Origin: DATDIC01 sp963777625
GTDB taxonomy: Bacteria; Pseudomonadota; Alphaproteobacteria; Acetobacterales; Acetobacteraceae
NCBI GenBank assembly: GCA_963777625.1
Contig: CAVZRO010000035.1
Coordinates: 186,001 to 250,000 of the forward strand
Reading direction: 5' to 3'
DNA: 64,000 nucleotides
The notes below the pieces were generated by a model. The model saw nothing but the letters and a program-made list of their open reading frames with translations, did not search any database and was not told the origin of the DNA. This document shows, one piece after another, positions 37,019-46,788 of the stretch. The first letter of the stretch is position 1, and each line of letters opens with the position of its first letter. Position numbers and translations under genes: made by a program.

Positions 37019-38502
37019 CTTCCGCTTCGTCCTCAGAGAAAGACCGTCTCATCGCTGAGCTTCGTCACCGGCTCGCGGACGCGGAGGAAACGCTGCGAGC
37101 TATCCGGGAGAACGAGGTCGACGCGCTGGTGATGCGCGGCCCTCAGGCTGAGGAGATATTCATGATCGGGGGGGACCCCGAATCCTACAGAACATTCATG
37201 GAAGTCATGGAGCCCGGCGCGGCTGCGCTCGACGGATCCGGGCGCGTGCTCTACGCCAACAGCGCGCTTACGCGGCTGCTCGGCACGTCGCTCCCTCAAT
37301 TGCAGGGAAAGTTGTTGGTGGATGCCTTTGCAGCCGACACCGGCGAGGAAATCGGGCGCCTGCTCAGCGAAGCACACACGACCCGACAGAGTCGCGAAGT
37401 TCGATTTTCCCGGGGAAAAGAGAGCGATCATCACTTCATCGCAGTGGCAAGCCCATTGCAGCTCGGCACGACTTCAGGCCATGCCGTAACCTTTACCAAT
37501 GTGACCGAGCGGGTTCTCAATGAGGGCGCCGAGCAGAGTGAACACGCCGCCCGTGCGGTCATCGCCTCCGCCAACGAGGCCGTTCTGGTGTGCAATCGCG
37601 CCGGGATCATTACCCACGCTAACGCCGCATCCAACGTCGTCTATGAAGGCAACCCGGTCGGGCAAGCCTTTGCCGAAGTCATTCCGCTTGTTTTTCGCGA
37701 TATCACGGGACTCCTGCAGGCCGATGACATGATTGCGATGGTCGCGAACGGCACAGCTTTGCGAGGGATTGAGGCCACCGCACCGAACGCGCCGAAGGTG
37801 AAGGACTATCTGCTCAGTGCGGCGCCGCTGCGGATTGCAGGTGATAGGATCAGCGGCGTCGTCATCACCATGGTCGATCTGTCTCAGCGCAAGGCTGCCG
37901 AAAAGCAACAAAGCCTGCTCATGCGAGAACTCGACCATCGCGTGAAAAATACACTTACCCTGGTTCTATCGATCAGTACCAGGACGGCGTCCAATACAGA
38001 TACGGTGCAGGCATTCCAGAAGGCATTTTCCGGTCGCATCCAGGCATTGGCGGCGACCCATACGTTGCTCCTGGAGCATTCCTGGTCATCCCTGGAACTG
38101 TGCGATATCGTGATGTCCGAACTCGCACCCTATATCGAAGCAGCGGCAGACCAGGTCACGATCGAGGGTTTGAACGTCGCGGTCACACCCCGCGCCGCGA
38201 TTGCCTTTGGGCTAATAGCGCATGAGCTTACGACCAACGCGGTAAAGTACGGTGCGCTCTCACAACAGGGGGGCCACGTCACCGTGCGCGCGCTTGGTCG
38301 CGACAATGGGAAAACTGGCGCCTTTGTCCTTGAATGGCGCGAATCCGGGGGTCCGCGTGTCATACCTCCGCAACGAAAGGGATTCGGACACACGGTTGTT
38401 GCGAGAAGCCTTCAATATGCTGCCGGCGGAGGCGCCGAGTTCGATTTTGATCCTTCCGGCCTTGTCTGCCGCGTTTCGATTCCATCAGAAGACCTTTGCT
38501 AG
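37015..38502 (+). CDS. PAS-domain histidine kinase of the HWE/HisKA_2 class
   Basis: 495 residues from a GTG overlapping the kaiB stop. An N-terminal coiled coil (KDRLIAELRHRLADAEETLR) leads into two PAS-like domains (about 60-165 and 175-285), then the phospho-acceptor LMRELDHRVKNTLTLVLSIS and ATPase HELTTNAVKYGAL and GFGHTVV. No membrane helix: cytosolic. No response regulator is adjacent. Placement after kaiC-kaiB suggests it is the output or input kinase of the module, in the role that SasA/CikA play in cyanobacteria (inference). Confidence 0.88.
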   Translation: MTSASSSEKDRLIAELRHRLADAEETLRAIRENEVDALVMRGPQAEEIFMIGGDPESYRTFMEVMEPGAAALDGSGRVLYANSALTRLLGTSLPQLQGKLLVDAFAADTGEEIGRLLSEAHTTRQSREVRFSRGKESDHHFIAVASPLQLGTTSGHAVTFTNVTERVLNEGAEQSEHAARAVIASANEAVLVCNRAGIITHANAASNVVYEGNPVGQAFAEVIPLVFRDITGLLQADDMIAMVANGTALRGIEATAPNAPKVKDYLLSAAPLRIAGDRISGVVITMVDLSQRKAAEKQQSLLMRELDHRVKNTLTLVLSISTRTASNTDTVQAFQKAFSGRIQALAATHTLLLEHSWSSLELCDIVMSELAPYIEAAADQVTIEGLNVAVTPRAAIAFGLIAHELTTNAVKYGALSQQGGHVTVRALGRDNGKTGAFVLEWRESGGPRVIPPQRKGFGHTVVARSLQYAAGGGAEFDFDPSGLVCRVSIPSEDLC

Positions 38503-38625
38503 GCGAGACGGCTGTTTGGTGGGGAAAGCCTGCCCATTCGGCCGAGCCTGTTGTCTTGGCCGACTCCATCTGCGGGGATATCCGCCAGGTCGCGTCAAAG
38601 CGCAACGTTTGAAGTTCCTTGGAAG

Positions 38626-39333
38626 TCACCAAGGAATCGTGCGCCCCAGGTAGTCGAGGTATTGCAGACCGGATTTTCCTTGTACGCCCATCAGGACACT
38701 GACGAGACTTGGAACGCTGTCTTCAATAGTCAGGGGTGCGCCTGGGCCGCCAAGTTCCGTGCGGACCCAGCCGGGCGCCATCAGCACCATCGCCCTCGAA
38801 CCGTCCGAATGACGCGCCGCGAAGCTGCGCATAAACGTGTTCAGGGCCGCTTTGCTGCCACGGTACACTTCGCGCATCCCGTTCGTGTTGTTTGCCACGC
38901 TTCCTTGACCGGAAGACATCACGCCAATGGTGCCCGTGGGTGGAACAAGATCCTGCAAAGCTTCGACGACACGCATCGGGCTCAGCGCGTTTGTCACCAT
39001 CACACGCACGAACTCGTCCGTGGAGACCTCGGCAACTGTTTCATCCGGATTATTGTTCGTGATGCCGGAGTTTACAAACAGTACGTCGAATGTCCTTCCA
39101 GCCAGGCGGGAGCGCAGTGCAGCGATCTGGTCTGGGAAATTGATGTCAATAGTTTCGATCTGGACTCGACTGCCGGGTTTAGCCGCGAGGTCATGCAATT
39201 TGGTTCGGCTGGCGCCGCGGACGGTCCCGACCACGCTCCAGCCACGTTTGAGATATTCCTCGGCCATGGCGTAGCCCAGGCCGCGTGAGGCACCGATTAT
39301 CAGAACGGTCTTTGTCGAGGATGAATTTGGCAT
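38626..39333 (-). CDS. Short-chain dehydrogenase/reductase
   Basis: 235 residues from ATG 39333 (AGAAGG upstream). Rossmann motif VLIIGASRGLGYAMAEEYL; NSGI in place of NNAG; the active-site Ser in GVMSSGQGSVANN; and the YxxxK pair in VYRGSKAALN. NADP(H)-dependent oxidoreductase of unknown substrate. Confidence 0.88.
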   Translation of the reverse strand: MPNSSSTKTVLIIGASRGLGYAMAEEYLKRGWSVVGTVRGASRTKLHDLAAKPGSRVQIETIDINFPDQIAALRSRLAGRTFDVLFVNSGITNNNPDETVAEVSTDEFVRVMVTNALSPMRVVEALQDLVPPTGTIGVMSSGQGSVANNTNGMREVYRGSKAALNTFMRSFAARHSDGSRAMVLMAPGWVRTELGGPGAPLTIEDSVPSLVSVLMGVQGKSGLQYLDYLGRTIPW

Positions 39334-39371
39334 AGTGGGATTGCCTTCTGTAAGCATGAGGTGGCGCGTTC

Positions 39372-39437
39372 ATCGGTGAAGTCCGCCTGACTGACGCCGG
39401 TTAGGGCCCGGGCCGCAGTGATCAAACGCCCACTCAT
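39372..39437 (-). pseudogene. Remnant of an XRE-type helix-turn-helix gene
   Basis: Minus-strand codons read MSGRLITAARALTGVSQADF, the start of a Cro/CI-type HTH protein, then lose similarity. An open frame runs on to 39300 but is unrelated. A truncated fragment between two redox genes. Confidence 0.5.
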
Positions 39438-39548
39438 CTCGATCTTATAGCTCACGCACGAGTTCTCAAGACCAACGTGTTCGATAGTCAACGACCACCA
39501 TGGAAATTGCACTCCCGCCGGCGACGTCTTCCGTCTGCAACGTTACAA

Positions 39549-40103
39549 TCATTGGTTTGCTCCAATCCACTCGGCATAAGCTTGCATGAAGCTTTGCAGA
39601 AAGTTCCGCGTCTCGTCATTGACCAGCTCGCCGTCAGCGTCGAACAGCCTGTCGGCGCCGCCGATATAAGCCTCCGGCTGCGCCATCGCGGGGACATTCA
39701 GGAAGACAAGCGACTGGCGCAGATGGTGGTTGGCGCCGAATCCACCGATACCGCTCGGCGAGGCACTGACGACCGCGCCCGGCTTGCCGCTCCATACGTT
39801 CTTGCCGTAGGGCCTCGAGCCGACATCCAGCGCGTTCTTGAGCGCGGCGGGCACTGAACGGTTGTGCTCGGGTGTGACGAAGAGAACCGCGTCAACCACG
39901 CGGATCCGTTCGCGAAACGCCGTCCATTCGGCCGGCGGATTTTCATCGCCGTCCTGGTTGTAGATCGGCAATTGTCCGATCTCGACGATGGACAGCTTCA
40001 GACTAGCAGGCGCCAACTCGGCAAGCGCGTGCGCCACTTTGCGGTTGATCGAATCCCTCCTGAGGCTGCCAACGATCACGGCTACGTCCTGTAGTTTGTC
40101 CAT
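39549..40103 (-). CDS. NADPH-dependent FMN reductase
   Basis: 184 residues, flavodoxin fold: VIVGSLRRDSINRKVAHALA binds the FMN phosphate; VLFVTPEHNRSVPAALKNAL and GKPGAVVSASPSGIGGFGAN are the classic ChrR/azoreductase-type loops. Reduces quinones, chromate or azo dyes in vitro in relatives. Same strand as the SDR gene but 216 bases upstream. Confidence 0.9.
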   Translation of the reverse strand: MDKLQDVAVIVGSLRRDSINRKVAHALAELAPASLKLSIVEIGQLPIYNQDGDENPPAEWTAFRERIRVVDAVLFVTPEHNRSVPAALKNALDVGSRPYGKNVWSGKPGAVVSASPSGIGGFGANHHLRQSLVFLNVPAMAQPEAYIGGADRLFDADGELVNDETRNFLQSFMQAYAEWIGANQ

Positions 40104-40121
40104 TCCTGTTTCCTTCTCTGA

Positions 40122-40190
40122 TCAGTGAGCGGTACGCGCGCCGTCTATCGGGTAGACGGCACCGGTGATGATGCTTGCAAACCAGTCTTC
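40122..40190 (-). pseudogene. C-terminal remnant of a short-chain dehydrogenase
   Basis: Minus-strand codons read GEDWFASIITGAVYPIDGAR followed by TAH and a stop at 40122. This is the usual C-terminal end of an SDR (TGAVYPIDGG). The rest of the gene is absent. Confidence 0.6.
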
Positions 40191-40334
40191 TCCCTTCGAA
40201 TGGGCGCGGCAAAACCCCGCCAACGGATTGCAGTGTCAGGCGTGTCGCGGACGGACGATAGCCCCCTGATCGGGTGAGCCCGGAAGCCGTCGGCCAAGCC
40301 TGCAAACGGGTTACGGTTCAGCTTCGAAACACGA

Positions 40335-41646
40335 TCAGCTTGTGCGTACGCGCGGCTGTACCAAACGACGAAGGTCCGCGGCCAGCCAGATCACCGCACC
40401 CCGGACAGGCCCGTTGATGTCAAGCTGGTGCATCCGGTAGAGCGCCGCGTGTCCCATGTGCGCCAGCCAGCCCTTGAACGCCGCGCCCTTCAAAAAGCCA
40501 TACGACCCCAACGTGCCGTAGGCGGCATACTCCCCCAGGGACACGAGGCTGCCCATATCGCGATACTTGAAATGACCCAATGGCGCGCCGCTTTTGATAT
40601 GGCTGGCCAGACTCTTGGCCAGGAACAGCGCCTGCTGCCGCGCCACCTGAGCGGTGGAGGGCAGTGGCTTTCCATCCGTACCGGCGAGGTCCGAGCAATC
40701 TCCCAGCGCGAAGATGCGCTCATCGCTTTTCGTCTGCAGGGTGTCGCCAACAATTGCTTGCCCACGCCTGTTGATTTCCACACCGTCGAGTTTCGACATG
40801 ACGGCCGGGCCTTTAACACCCGCCGCCCAGACGACGAGGCCGGCGTCGATACGCGCGATCTCCGTCGATCGACACGCCTTGCGCGTCAACCCCCACGACT
40901 TTCGTACCGGTGCGCACATCGACCCCAAGGCTCCTGAGCTTGGCCTCGACCGAGCGCGAGATCTTCTCAGGAAACGAACCCAGCACCCTGGAGGTGGTCT
41001 CGATCAAAGTCAGACGCACATGCGTCCGGGTCACGTCGCTGTTGTAACTTGAGACGATTTCCGTGCGTTGGGTCAGTTCGGCGGCGAGCTCGACACCTGT
41101 CGCGCCGCCGCCCACAATCACAATAACGAGATCTTTGCCCGCATTCGCCGCGAGAACCACACGGCTGCGAAGCAGATCGTTGAACGCGGTCGCCTGGCCT
41201 ATGTCGTCGATGAAGTGGCAGTGCTCCAGAACGCCGGGCGTGCCGAAATCATTGGCCTGGCTGCCAAGCGCAAGGATCAGTGTATCGTAATGGATTTCCG
41301 TTGCCGGCAGCATCTCACCAATCGCCGGCAGAGGCGTAGGTTCGAGCTTGATCGTTCGTGTCTCGCGATCCAGGCCGCCGAAATCGCCGGGCCAATATTT
41401 GTAGCCCGTCAGCTTCGCGTGGGGAATGAAGCTGACGTTCTCGTCCGCATAGTCCGACATTCCCGCGGCGAAAACGTGCAGCATGGGCTTCCAGACATGG
41501 GCCCAGTTGCGATCCACTAGCAAGACCTCGGTCTTGCCCGAACGTCGCAGCCTTCGGGCGAGGTGGGTCGCCGTCACCAATCCGCCGATGCCGCCGCCCA
41601 CAATGACGATGCGATGCAACTCGTGTCCTTGTTCGGCGGCGACCAT
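40335..41646 (-). pseudogene. Type II NADH dehydrogenase-like FAD oxidoreductase, one frameshift
   Basis: Reconstructs to 436 residues. N-terminal part from 41646: FAD motif IVIVGGGIGGLVTATHLA, NAD motif VIVGGGATGVELAAEL, and TLILALGSQANDFG. Near 40880 one extra base shifts the frame, after GVSIDGD; the rest continues DAGLVVWAAGVKGPAVM, RIFALGDCSDLAG and ends at 40335 with a C-terminal membrane-associating helix region. NDH-2 passes electrons from NADH to quinone without pumping protons. The span is 3n+1 bases, consistent with a single insertion. Confidence 0.8.
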
Positions 41647-41898
41647 CGCAGTCACTTCGACGACATGGACGACGCATCCGCGCGGCGCCACTCGAGGTGA
41701 GACATTACAGTCTTGCCTGCCGAGGAAATCGGGCTCGCGCTGCTCAGGAAAGGTCGATCGCCTTCGATCCGGACTACGCGCGGCTGGGTCACATTGGGGG
41801 CCTCTCGAAGTTGAACTCTAGCGGTCTCGTGTCGGTCTTCCTTGCTTAGGTTGCTTACGCGAATGTTCCAGGCAGTTGTGAAACGGAGTTACCTCAAC

Positions 41899-42678
41899 CT
41901 ATCCGACCTGCACCGTCAGCATCGAAATCGATCCCCCATCAACGCCGGCGACTGGAAAACCGACGCCTTCGCCCTTCTGCTGGGCGGCAAGAACGTAGAG
42001 CAGCGGCAGATAATGATCCGGCGTCGGGATCGAGAGGGCCGCGTCGCGTCCGAGCGTCTCGTAATTGATGAGCGGCTTGTGCTCACCGGCCAGCATCATA
42101 TCTTTGGCAACGCTTTCGAAGCGCACCGCCCAGTCGTAGGGATCACGCGGATGCCTACCCCACGCGTAAGTGTGGAGATTGTGCACGAGGTTGCCGCTGC
42201 CGACGATCAGCACGCCCTCGTCCCGAAGCGGCGCGAGCTTCCTGCCGATCTCAAAATGGAACGAAGCGGGCTTGGTCTCGTCGATGCTGAGCTGTACGAC
42301 GGGAATGTCGGCAGCAGGATAGACATGTCGCAGCACGGACCATGTGCCATGATCGAGACCCCAGGAATTATCGAGCTTTACGGCCAGCGGCGCCAGAAGC
42401 TGTTGAACCCGGCGGGCGAGCGCGGGATCGCCCGGCGCCGGGTACTGAACCTGATAGAGTTCCTGCGGAAAACCGCCGAAATCATGAATCGTGCGCGGCG
42501 CTGTCGAGACGGTGACGCCCGTCTCAGGCACATACCAGTGCGCTGAGACCGATAGGATCGCCTTAGGCTTCGGTATCTCCGCGCCCATCCGCCGCCACGT
42601 CTCGGTGTAGTCGTTATGCGTGACGGCATTCAACGGATTGCCGTGGCCGAAAAAGACTGCGGGAAGCATGTTGGCCAT
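41899..42678 (-). CDS. ygiD: Extradiol dioxygenase of the DODA/YgiD family
   Basis: 259 residues. LPAVFFGHGNPLNAV holds the first zinc/iron His; LSVSAHWYVPETGVT the second; LDHGTWSVLRHVYPAADIPV and GSGNLVHNLHTYAW complete the class III LigB-like site. YgiD acts as 4,5-DOPA extradiol dioxygenase in E. coli; here the substrate may be another catechol. Intact. Confidence 0.88.
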   Translation of the reverse strand: MANMLPAVFFGHGNPLNAVTHNDYTETWRRMGAEIPKPKAILSVSAHWYVPETGVTVSTAPRTIHDFGGFPQELYQVQYPAPGDPALARRVQQLLAPLAVKLDNSWGLDHGTWSVLRHVYPAADIPVVQLSIDETKPASFHFEIGRKLAPLRDEGVLIVGSGNLVHNLHTYAWGRHPRDPYDWAVRFESVAKDMMLAGEHKPLINYETLGRDAALSIPTPDHYLPLLYVLAAQQKGEGVGFPVAGVDGGSISMLTVQVG

Positions 42679-42745
42679 CCGCTTGCGTTTCCCTGTTGTC
42701 TACGTGAAATGAATGCCCCGGCTGAAGCCAGCTTGAGCGCGTGAA

Positions 42746-42823
42746 CTATGTCCAGGCCGGGCCGGCGAGTGCGTCGTTCAACCCGTCGAAAAGTCTTGCA
42801 CATATAAGTACTGTTTTCGACAT
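42746..42823 (-). pseudogene. N-terminal remnant of an amidohydrolase
   Basis: ATG 42823 begins MSKTVLICARLFDGLNDALA, then GPAW and a stop at 42746. This is the start of a metal-dependent amidohydrolase (usual form: RLFDG...LVEGDRI); all the rest is missing. It sits between ygiD and norB; the remainder of 42679-43002 shows no gene. Confidence 0.5.
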
Positions 42824-43002
42824 GACCAACCTTCCATCACCTGGCTGACAAGCCCGGGTCATGACGGTTATCTGGCTCTGTCTCGGCGGCGGCCCGATCC
42901 GTCGCCAACACCCCGCAACAGCGCCAGGAGCTTGCGTCCGACCAGCCCCGACCGCAATCGAGAAAAGCGATCCTTTGCCCGCCCGTATTGGGCGTGCCAT
43001 CG

Positions 43003-45345
43003 TCACTCCGCCGCTTGTGACCCGGGCAGCAACGACAGCGGCTTGCGGAAAAGCAGCTTGTCGATCGCGGGAGGGTAGAGTGGCCGCAGCTTGACGATGA
43101 AGTCCCACGCCATCAGCAGCGCGCCGATCGCGAACACCACATCGCCCGGCAGGCGCATCCACTGCCAGAACAGCGTCGTATTGTAGAACTCCGCGCTGCG
43201 GGCGTAGGCGAGCCCATGCTCATAGACGGCGTCGAGTTGCGGCCAGCCGATGGGGAAGAAGTTCAGCAGAATCCACAGCACCAACCCGCCATTGTACAGC
43301 CAGAAGGCCCATAGCCCGAGCTTCTCGCTGAAGGCGAGCCGCTCGGCGTGGATGTAGCGCAGGCAGAAGTAGATCAGCCCGATCGCCAGCTCGCCGAATG
43401 CGCCGAACAGCGCAGTGTGGGCGTGGTTGAGCGTCAGGAACGTGCCGTGCTCGTAGTAGTTCACGAGCGGCGCGTTCAGCGTGCCGCCGCCGAACACGCC
43501 GGCGCCGACGAAATTCCAGAACGCCGCGCCGATGATGTAGGTGTAGGCAAGCCGGTAGTTGAACTCCTGATGCACCTTGATCAGTCGATAATGATTGATC
43601 GCCTCGATGATTAGCAGCACCAGCGGCAGCACTTCGATGAAAGAGAACATGCTGCCCATCGGCACCCACATGCTCGGGCCGCCGGCCCAGTAAAGGTGAT
43701 GGCCGGTACCGATTACGCCGCCAAGGAAGATCAGGATGATCTCGAAATAGGTCGCGCGCTCGGCAAGCTTGCGCGACACGAGCCCCACCGCCATCAGCAG
43801 ATAGGCACTCATGGCGGCGGCGAAGAACTCGAAGGACTGCTCGACCCAGAGATGCACCACCCACCAGCGCCAGAAATCTGTCAGCGTGAACGACGTCTCG
43901 ATGCCGGTCAGCGGGATCATGCCGAAGGCATAGAGCACCGCGATGTTGATCGTGGACGCCCAGATCAGATGCTCCAGCCGGATGCGGCCCGTCCAGAACT
44001 GCCCTGCCGCTTTCCACCATTGGGCTGCGCTCGGCCAGAGCGCCCGCATCACCAGCACGCTCCACAGCGCCAGGCCAACGAAGAAGCCGATCTGCCAGAA
44101 GCGGCCGAGCTGGATGTAAGAGAGGCCCTGGTTGCCGAACCAAAACCAGTTCCGGTCGATCACCCCCATGATACCGAGATAGTCACCGATCAGCGCGCCG
44201 GCGACGATGAACAACGTCACCCAGAACAGCAGATCGACCAGCCAATGCTGACCCTTGGCCTCCTGACCTCCGGCGATCGCCGGCGCCAGGAACAGCGCCG
44301 AGCCGATCCAGGAAAGCCCGATCCACACGATCGGCGCCTGGATATGGACGTCGCGCAGGAAGTTGAAGGGCAACAGCCGGTTGACGTCGTAACCGTAAAA
44401 ACTGATCCGGTCGTAGTAGGAATGCGCCATGATCGTGCCGGCCCCGATCTGCACCAGCAGCAGCGCAGCGACGACTAGAAAATACTTCCAGATCCGCTTC
44501 TGACTCGGCGTCAGCGGCCGGAACATCGAGAGCACCGGGTCCATCGGCGCGTCGTCAGGATTGTTGAGGAAGAACTCATAGATGAACAGCACGAGACCGA
44601 AAGTGAAGAAGGTGAAGCAGAAGCTGATCCAGGTCCATTTGAAGGTGTTGGTTGTCGGTGCATTGCCGACCAGCGGCTCATAAGGCCAGTTCTCGGTCCA
44701 TGACCAAGTGAGGCCCGGCCGGCGCGCGACGGTGGTGAGCGCGGAGAACACCAGGAAGTCCGCCGTCTGGCGGGCGAGCTGCGGATCGAGGCTATAGGCG
44801 GGTGTCCAGCCGGTCGCGGGGTCGGCGACATTCAGCGCCTTGGCGATCTCGTCACGCACGCTGACGATGGCGGCCGCGACCGATTGCGGCAGGACGACCT
44901 CCGTCTTCGTAAGATCGATGCTATGCAGGTCATGCTGCATGGCGGCCGTGGCGGCGGCCTGCTGCTCGGACGAAAGACTGGCGAATGGTTTTCCAGTCGT
45001 GGCCTGGGCGATGTTCTCGCGCGCTGCGGTGCCGAGCCGCACCAGCGTCGAGGCTGTATAATCCTCGCCGTAATAGGAGCCCATGCCATAGAGGCTGCCG
45101 TAATCCATCAGGTCGGCTTTCTGGAAGCCGCCCTTGCCGGCGACGATGTCGGCATCGGTCATCAACACCACGCCATCCGCGCTCACGAAGCGGTCCGGCT
45201 GGGGCGGCGCGAGCCGGTAAGTCGCAGTCGTCGCCCAGGCGAGCAGCGCGAAGGTGGCGATGGCGACAGCGAGCAGCACCCATTTGAGTACGGCGCTCAC
45301 CGCATCCTTCACCGGCGGATCGATCCGTTCGGCCTCCAAGGTCAT
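43003..45345 (-). CDS. norB: Quinol-dependent nitric oxide reductase (qNOR)
   Basis: 780 residues. An N-terminal periplasmic extension (about 35-250) fused to the 12-helix NorB core marks the quinol-oxidising form. Key residues are visible: VVHLWVEQSFEFFA, GTGHHLYWAGGP (His ligands of the non-heme iron) and NHAHTALFGAFGELAIG (heme ligands). It reduces 2 NO to N2O in the inner membrane, detoxifying NO. A 70-base gap separates it from the membrane protein gene upstream (45416-45892), so the two are probably one transcript starting near the palindrome at 46007. Complete and uninterrupted. Confidence 0.93.
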   Translation of the reverse strand: MTLEAERIDPPVKDAVSAVLKWVLLAVAIATFALLAWATTATYRLAPPQPDRFVSADGVVLMTDADIVAGKGGFQKADLMDYGSLYGMGSYYGEDYTASTLVRLGTAARENIAQATTGKPFASLSSEQQAAATAAMQHDLHSIDLTKTEVVLPQSVAAAIVSVRDEIAKALNVADPATGWTPAYSLDPQLARQTADFLVFSALTTVARRPGLTWSWTENWPYEPLVGNAPTTNTFKWTWISFCFTFFTFGLVLFIYEFFLNNPDDAPMDPVLSMFRPLTPSQKRIWKYFLVVAALLLVQIGAGTIMAHSYYDRISFYGYDVNRLLPFNFLRDVHIQAPIVWIGLSWIGSALFLAPAIAGGQEAKGQHWLVDLLFWVTLFIVAGALIGDYLGIMGVIDRNWFWFGNQGLSYIQLGRFWQIGFFVGLALWSVLVMRALWPSAAQWWKAAGQFWTGRIRLEHLIWASTINIAVLYAFGMIPLTGIETSFTLTDFWRWWVVHLWVEQSFEFFAAAMSAYLLMAVGLVSRKLAERATYFEIILIFLGGVIGTGHHLYWAGGPSMWVPMGSMFSFIEVLPLVLLIIEAINHYRLIKVHQEFNYRLAYTYIIGAAFWNFVGAGVFGGGTLNAPLVNYYEHGTFLTLNHAHTALFGAFGELAIGLIYFCLRYIHAERLAFSEKLGLWAFWLYNGGLVLWILLNFFPIGWPQLDAVYEHGLAYARSAEFYNTTLFWQWMRLPGDVVFAIGALLMAWDFIVKLRPLYPPAIDKLLFRKPLSLLPGSQAAE

Positions 45346-45415
45346 ATTGCGCTCCCACCCGTCATGTTGTCCCGACCGCGCGCCTACTCACGGGCGCAGC
45401 GCCCGGTCTCCGGTT

Positions 45416-45892
45416 TCAGAAGATCGACCATCCCTGGCTTCCAGCGACCGCGCCCAGAATTGTCACGGCGCTCAGCGCCAGCAGCACCCAATGGGCGCGA
45501 TGCAGCAAGGCGAAGGCCGCTGCTGGCTGAGCTGTGGCCCAGCGCTGGAAACGCCGATGCAGGATGAAGGGCTCGGCGATGAACAGGACGAAGGCGAACA
45601 GCAGCCAAAGGCAGACCATTGCGTGCATCCACCAGAAGCCGGCATTGCGGAACCGGTCCCAGAGGTCGAGCCGCCAGACCATGTAGAAGCCGGTCAGGCC
45701 GACCAGAACGACGGCCGCCCGCGCCTGCCGGACGAACCGATGCTCGATCGCCTGGAATGCGCGCAGCCGGTCCTCGCCGAGATCGCCCCGCCGCACGGCC
45801 GGCAGCACGACTGTCGTCGCCATCGACACACCGCCGATCCAGATCACAACGGCGAGGACATGCAACGCCCGGGCGATGACGATATCGTCCAT
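45416..45892 (-). CDS. Four-helix membrane protein next to norB
   Basis: 158 residues with four membrane helices; RALHVLAVVIWIGGVSMATT has a His in helix 1, and HAMVCLWLLFAFVLFIAEPF is helix 3. It resembles CopD-like or heme-binding b-type membrane proteins that accompany NO reductases. Probably supports NorB assembly or electron transfer (inference). First gene of the leftward transcript. Confidence 0.75.
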   Translation of the reverse strand: MDDIVIARALHVLAVVIWIGGVSMATTVVLPAVRRGDLGEDRLRAFQAIEHRFVRQARAAVVLVGLTGFYMVWRLDLWDRFRNAGFWWMHAMVCLWLLFAFVLFIAEPFILHRRFQRWATAQPAAAFALLHRAHWVLLALSAVTILGAVAGSQGWSIF

Positions 45893-46006
45893 GACCCTAC
45901 GCGGCGCGGCCAGGGCCGAGCCGCCCCGTTTTACCGTCGGCTTTCAGAACACCCATCGCACCACATCGTCATTCAGAGCGTCTTTACCGCCGACACGGAT
46001 GGGCCC

Positions 46007-46024
46007 GTTTGCGCTGGCGCAAAC
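46007..46024. promoter_or_regulatory. FNR/DNR-type operator, site 1
   Basis: GTTTGCGCTGGCGCAAAC, two 8-base arms around TG; core TTGCG-N4-CGCAA. It lies 38 bases before the regulator start and 114 bases before the leftward norB unit, so it could serve both directions. The spacing equals that of FNR-family sites (TTGAT-N4-ATCAA), with a variant half-site. Confidence 0.75.
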
Positions 46025-46062
46025 CGCTCCCCTTCTTCAGCGCACACGGGTAACCTATCGGC

Positions 46063-46770
46063 ATGGCCGCCAATGTCCAGGTTTCCCCGGAAACCGTTGC
46101 TACGATGGAGCTCTTCCAGGGTCTCCCGGCATCGGCGCTGGAGGAGGTCGCGGTCGCGGCGCGGGTGCGCCGACTACCCAAGGATCTGCGCATCTTCGGC
46201 CAGGGCGATGACGGGGTGCACGCCCACGCAGTGATCGAGGGCGGCGTGCGAATCGCGCAATCCGGCAGCGACGGCGCCCAGGTCATCATCCGCTTCGTCG
46301 GGCCCGGTGAGATGTTCGGCACCGTCGCGCTGTTCACCGATGGCCGTTATCCGGCCGACGCAGTCACATTGTCAGAGACGCTGGAAGCAAGCTGGAGCGA
46401 GGCCGAACTGCTGGATCTCATGGCCAGCTATCCGCTGATCGCGATCAACGTCATTCGGATCATCGGCAAGCGCCTGCAGGAAGTGCAGGAACGCGTGCGC
46501 GAGTTTGCTACCCAGAGCGCCGAGCGCCGGGTCGCTCATGCGGTACTGCGGCTGGCGCGCCAGGCCGGGCACAGCACCGTCGAAGGGACCGCCATCGATT
46601 TCCCACTCCGACGCCGGGATGTGGCGGACATCGCCGGTACCACGCTGCATACCGCCAGCCGTATTCTCACCGCCTGGGAGAAGGTGGGGCTTCTCGTCAG
46701 CCATACTCAGCATCTGACAATTCGCCAGCCCACACAGATCTTGCGGATCGCGGAAGAAGGCACCGACTGA
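46063..46770 (+). CDS. Crp/Fnr-family regulator of NO metabolism (DNR/NnrR-like)
   Basis: 235 residues. A cyclic-nucleotide-fold sensor (about 15-135; FVGPGEMFGTVALFTDGRYP), a dimer helix, and a Crp-type HTH with RRRDVADIAGTTLHTASRIL. No N-terminal iron-sulfur cysteines, so it is not FNR itself but resembles heme-type NO sensors such as DNR. Flanked by two identical-core palindromes, it likely activates norB and nnrS in response to NO (inference). Confidence 0.88.
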   Translation: MAANVQVSPETVATMELFQGLPASALEEVAVAARVRRLPKDLRIFGQGDDGVHAHAVIEGGVRIAQSGSDGAQVIIRFVGPGEMFGTVALFTDGRYPADAVTLSETLEASWSEAELLDLMASYPLIAINVIRIIGKRLQEVQERVREFATQSAERRVAHAVLRLARQAGHSTVEGTAIDFPLRRRDVADIAGTTLHTASRILTAWEKVGLLVSHTQHLTIRQPTQILRIAEEGTD

Positions 46771-46788
46771 GGCGGCAGCGTCCAGAGG

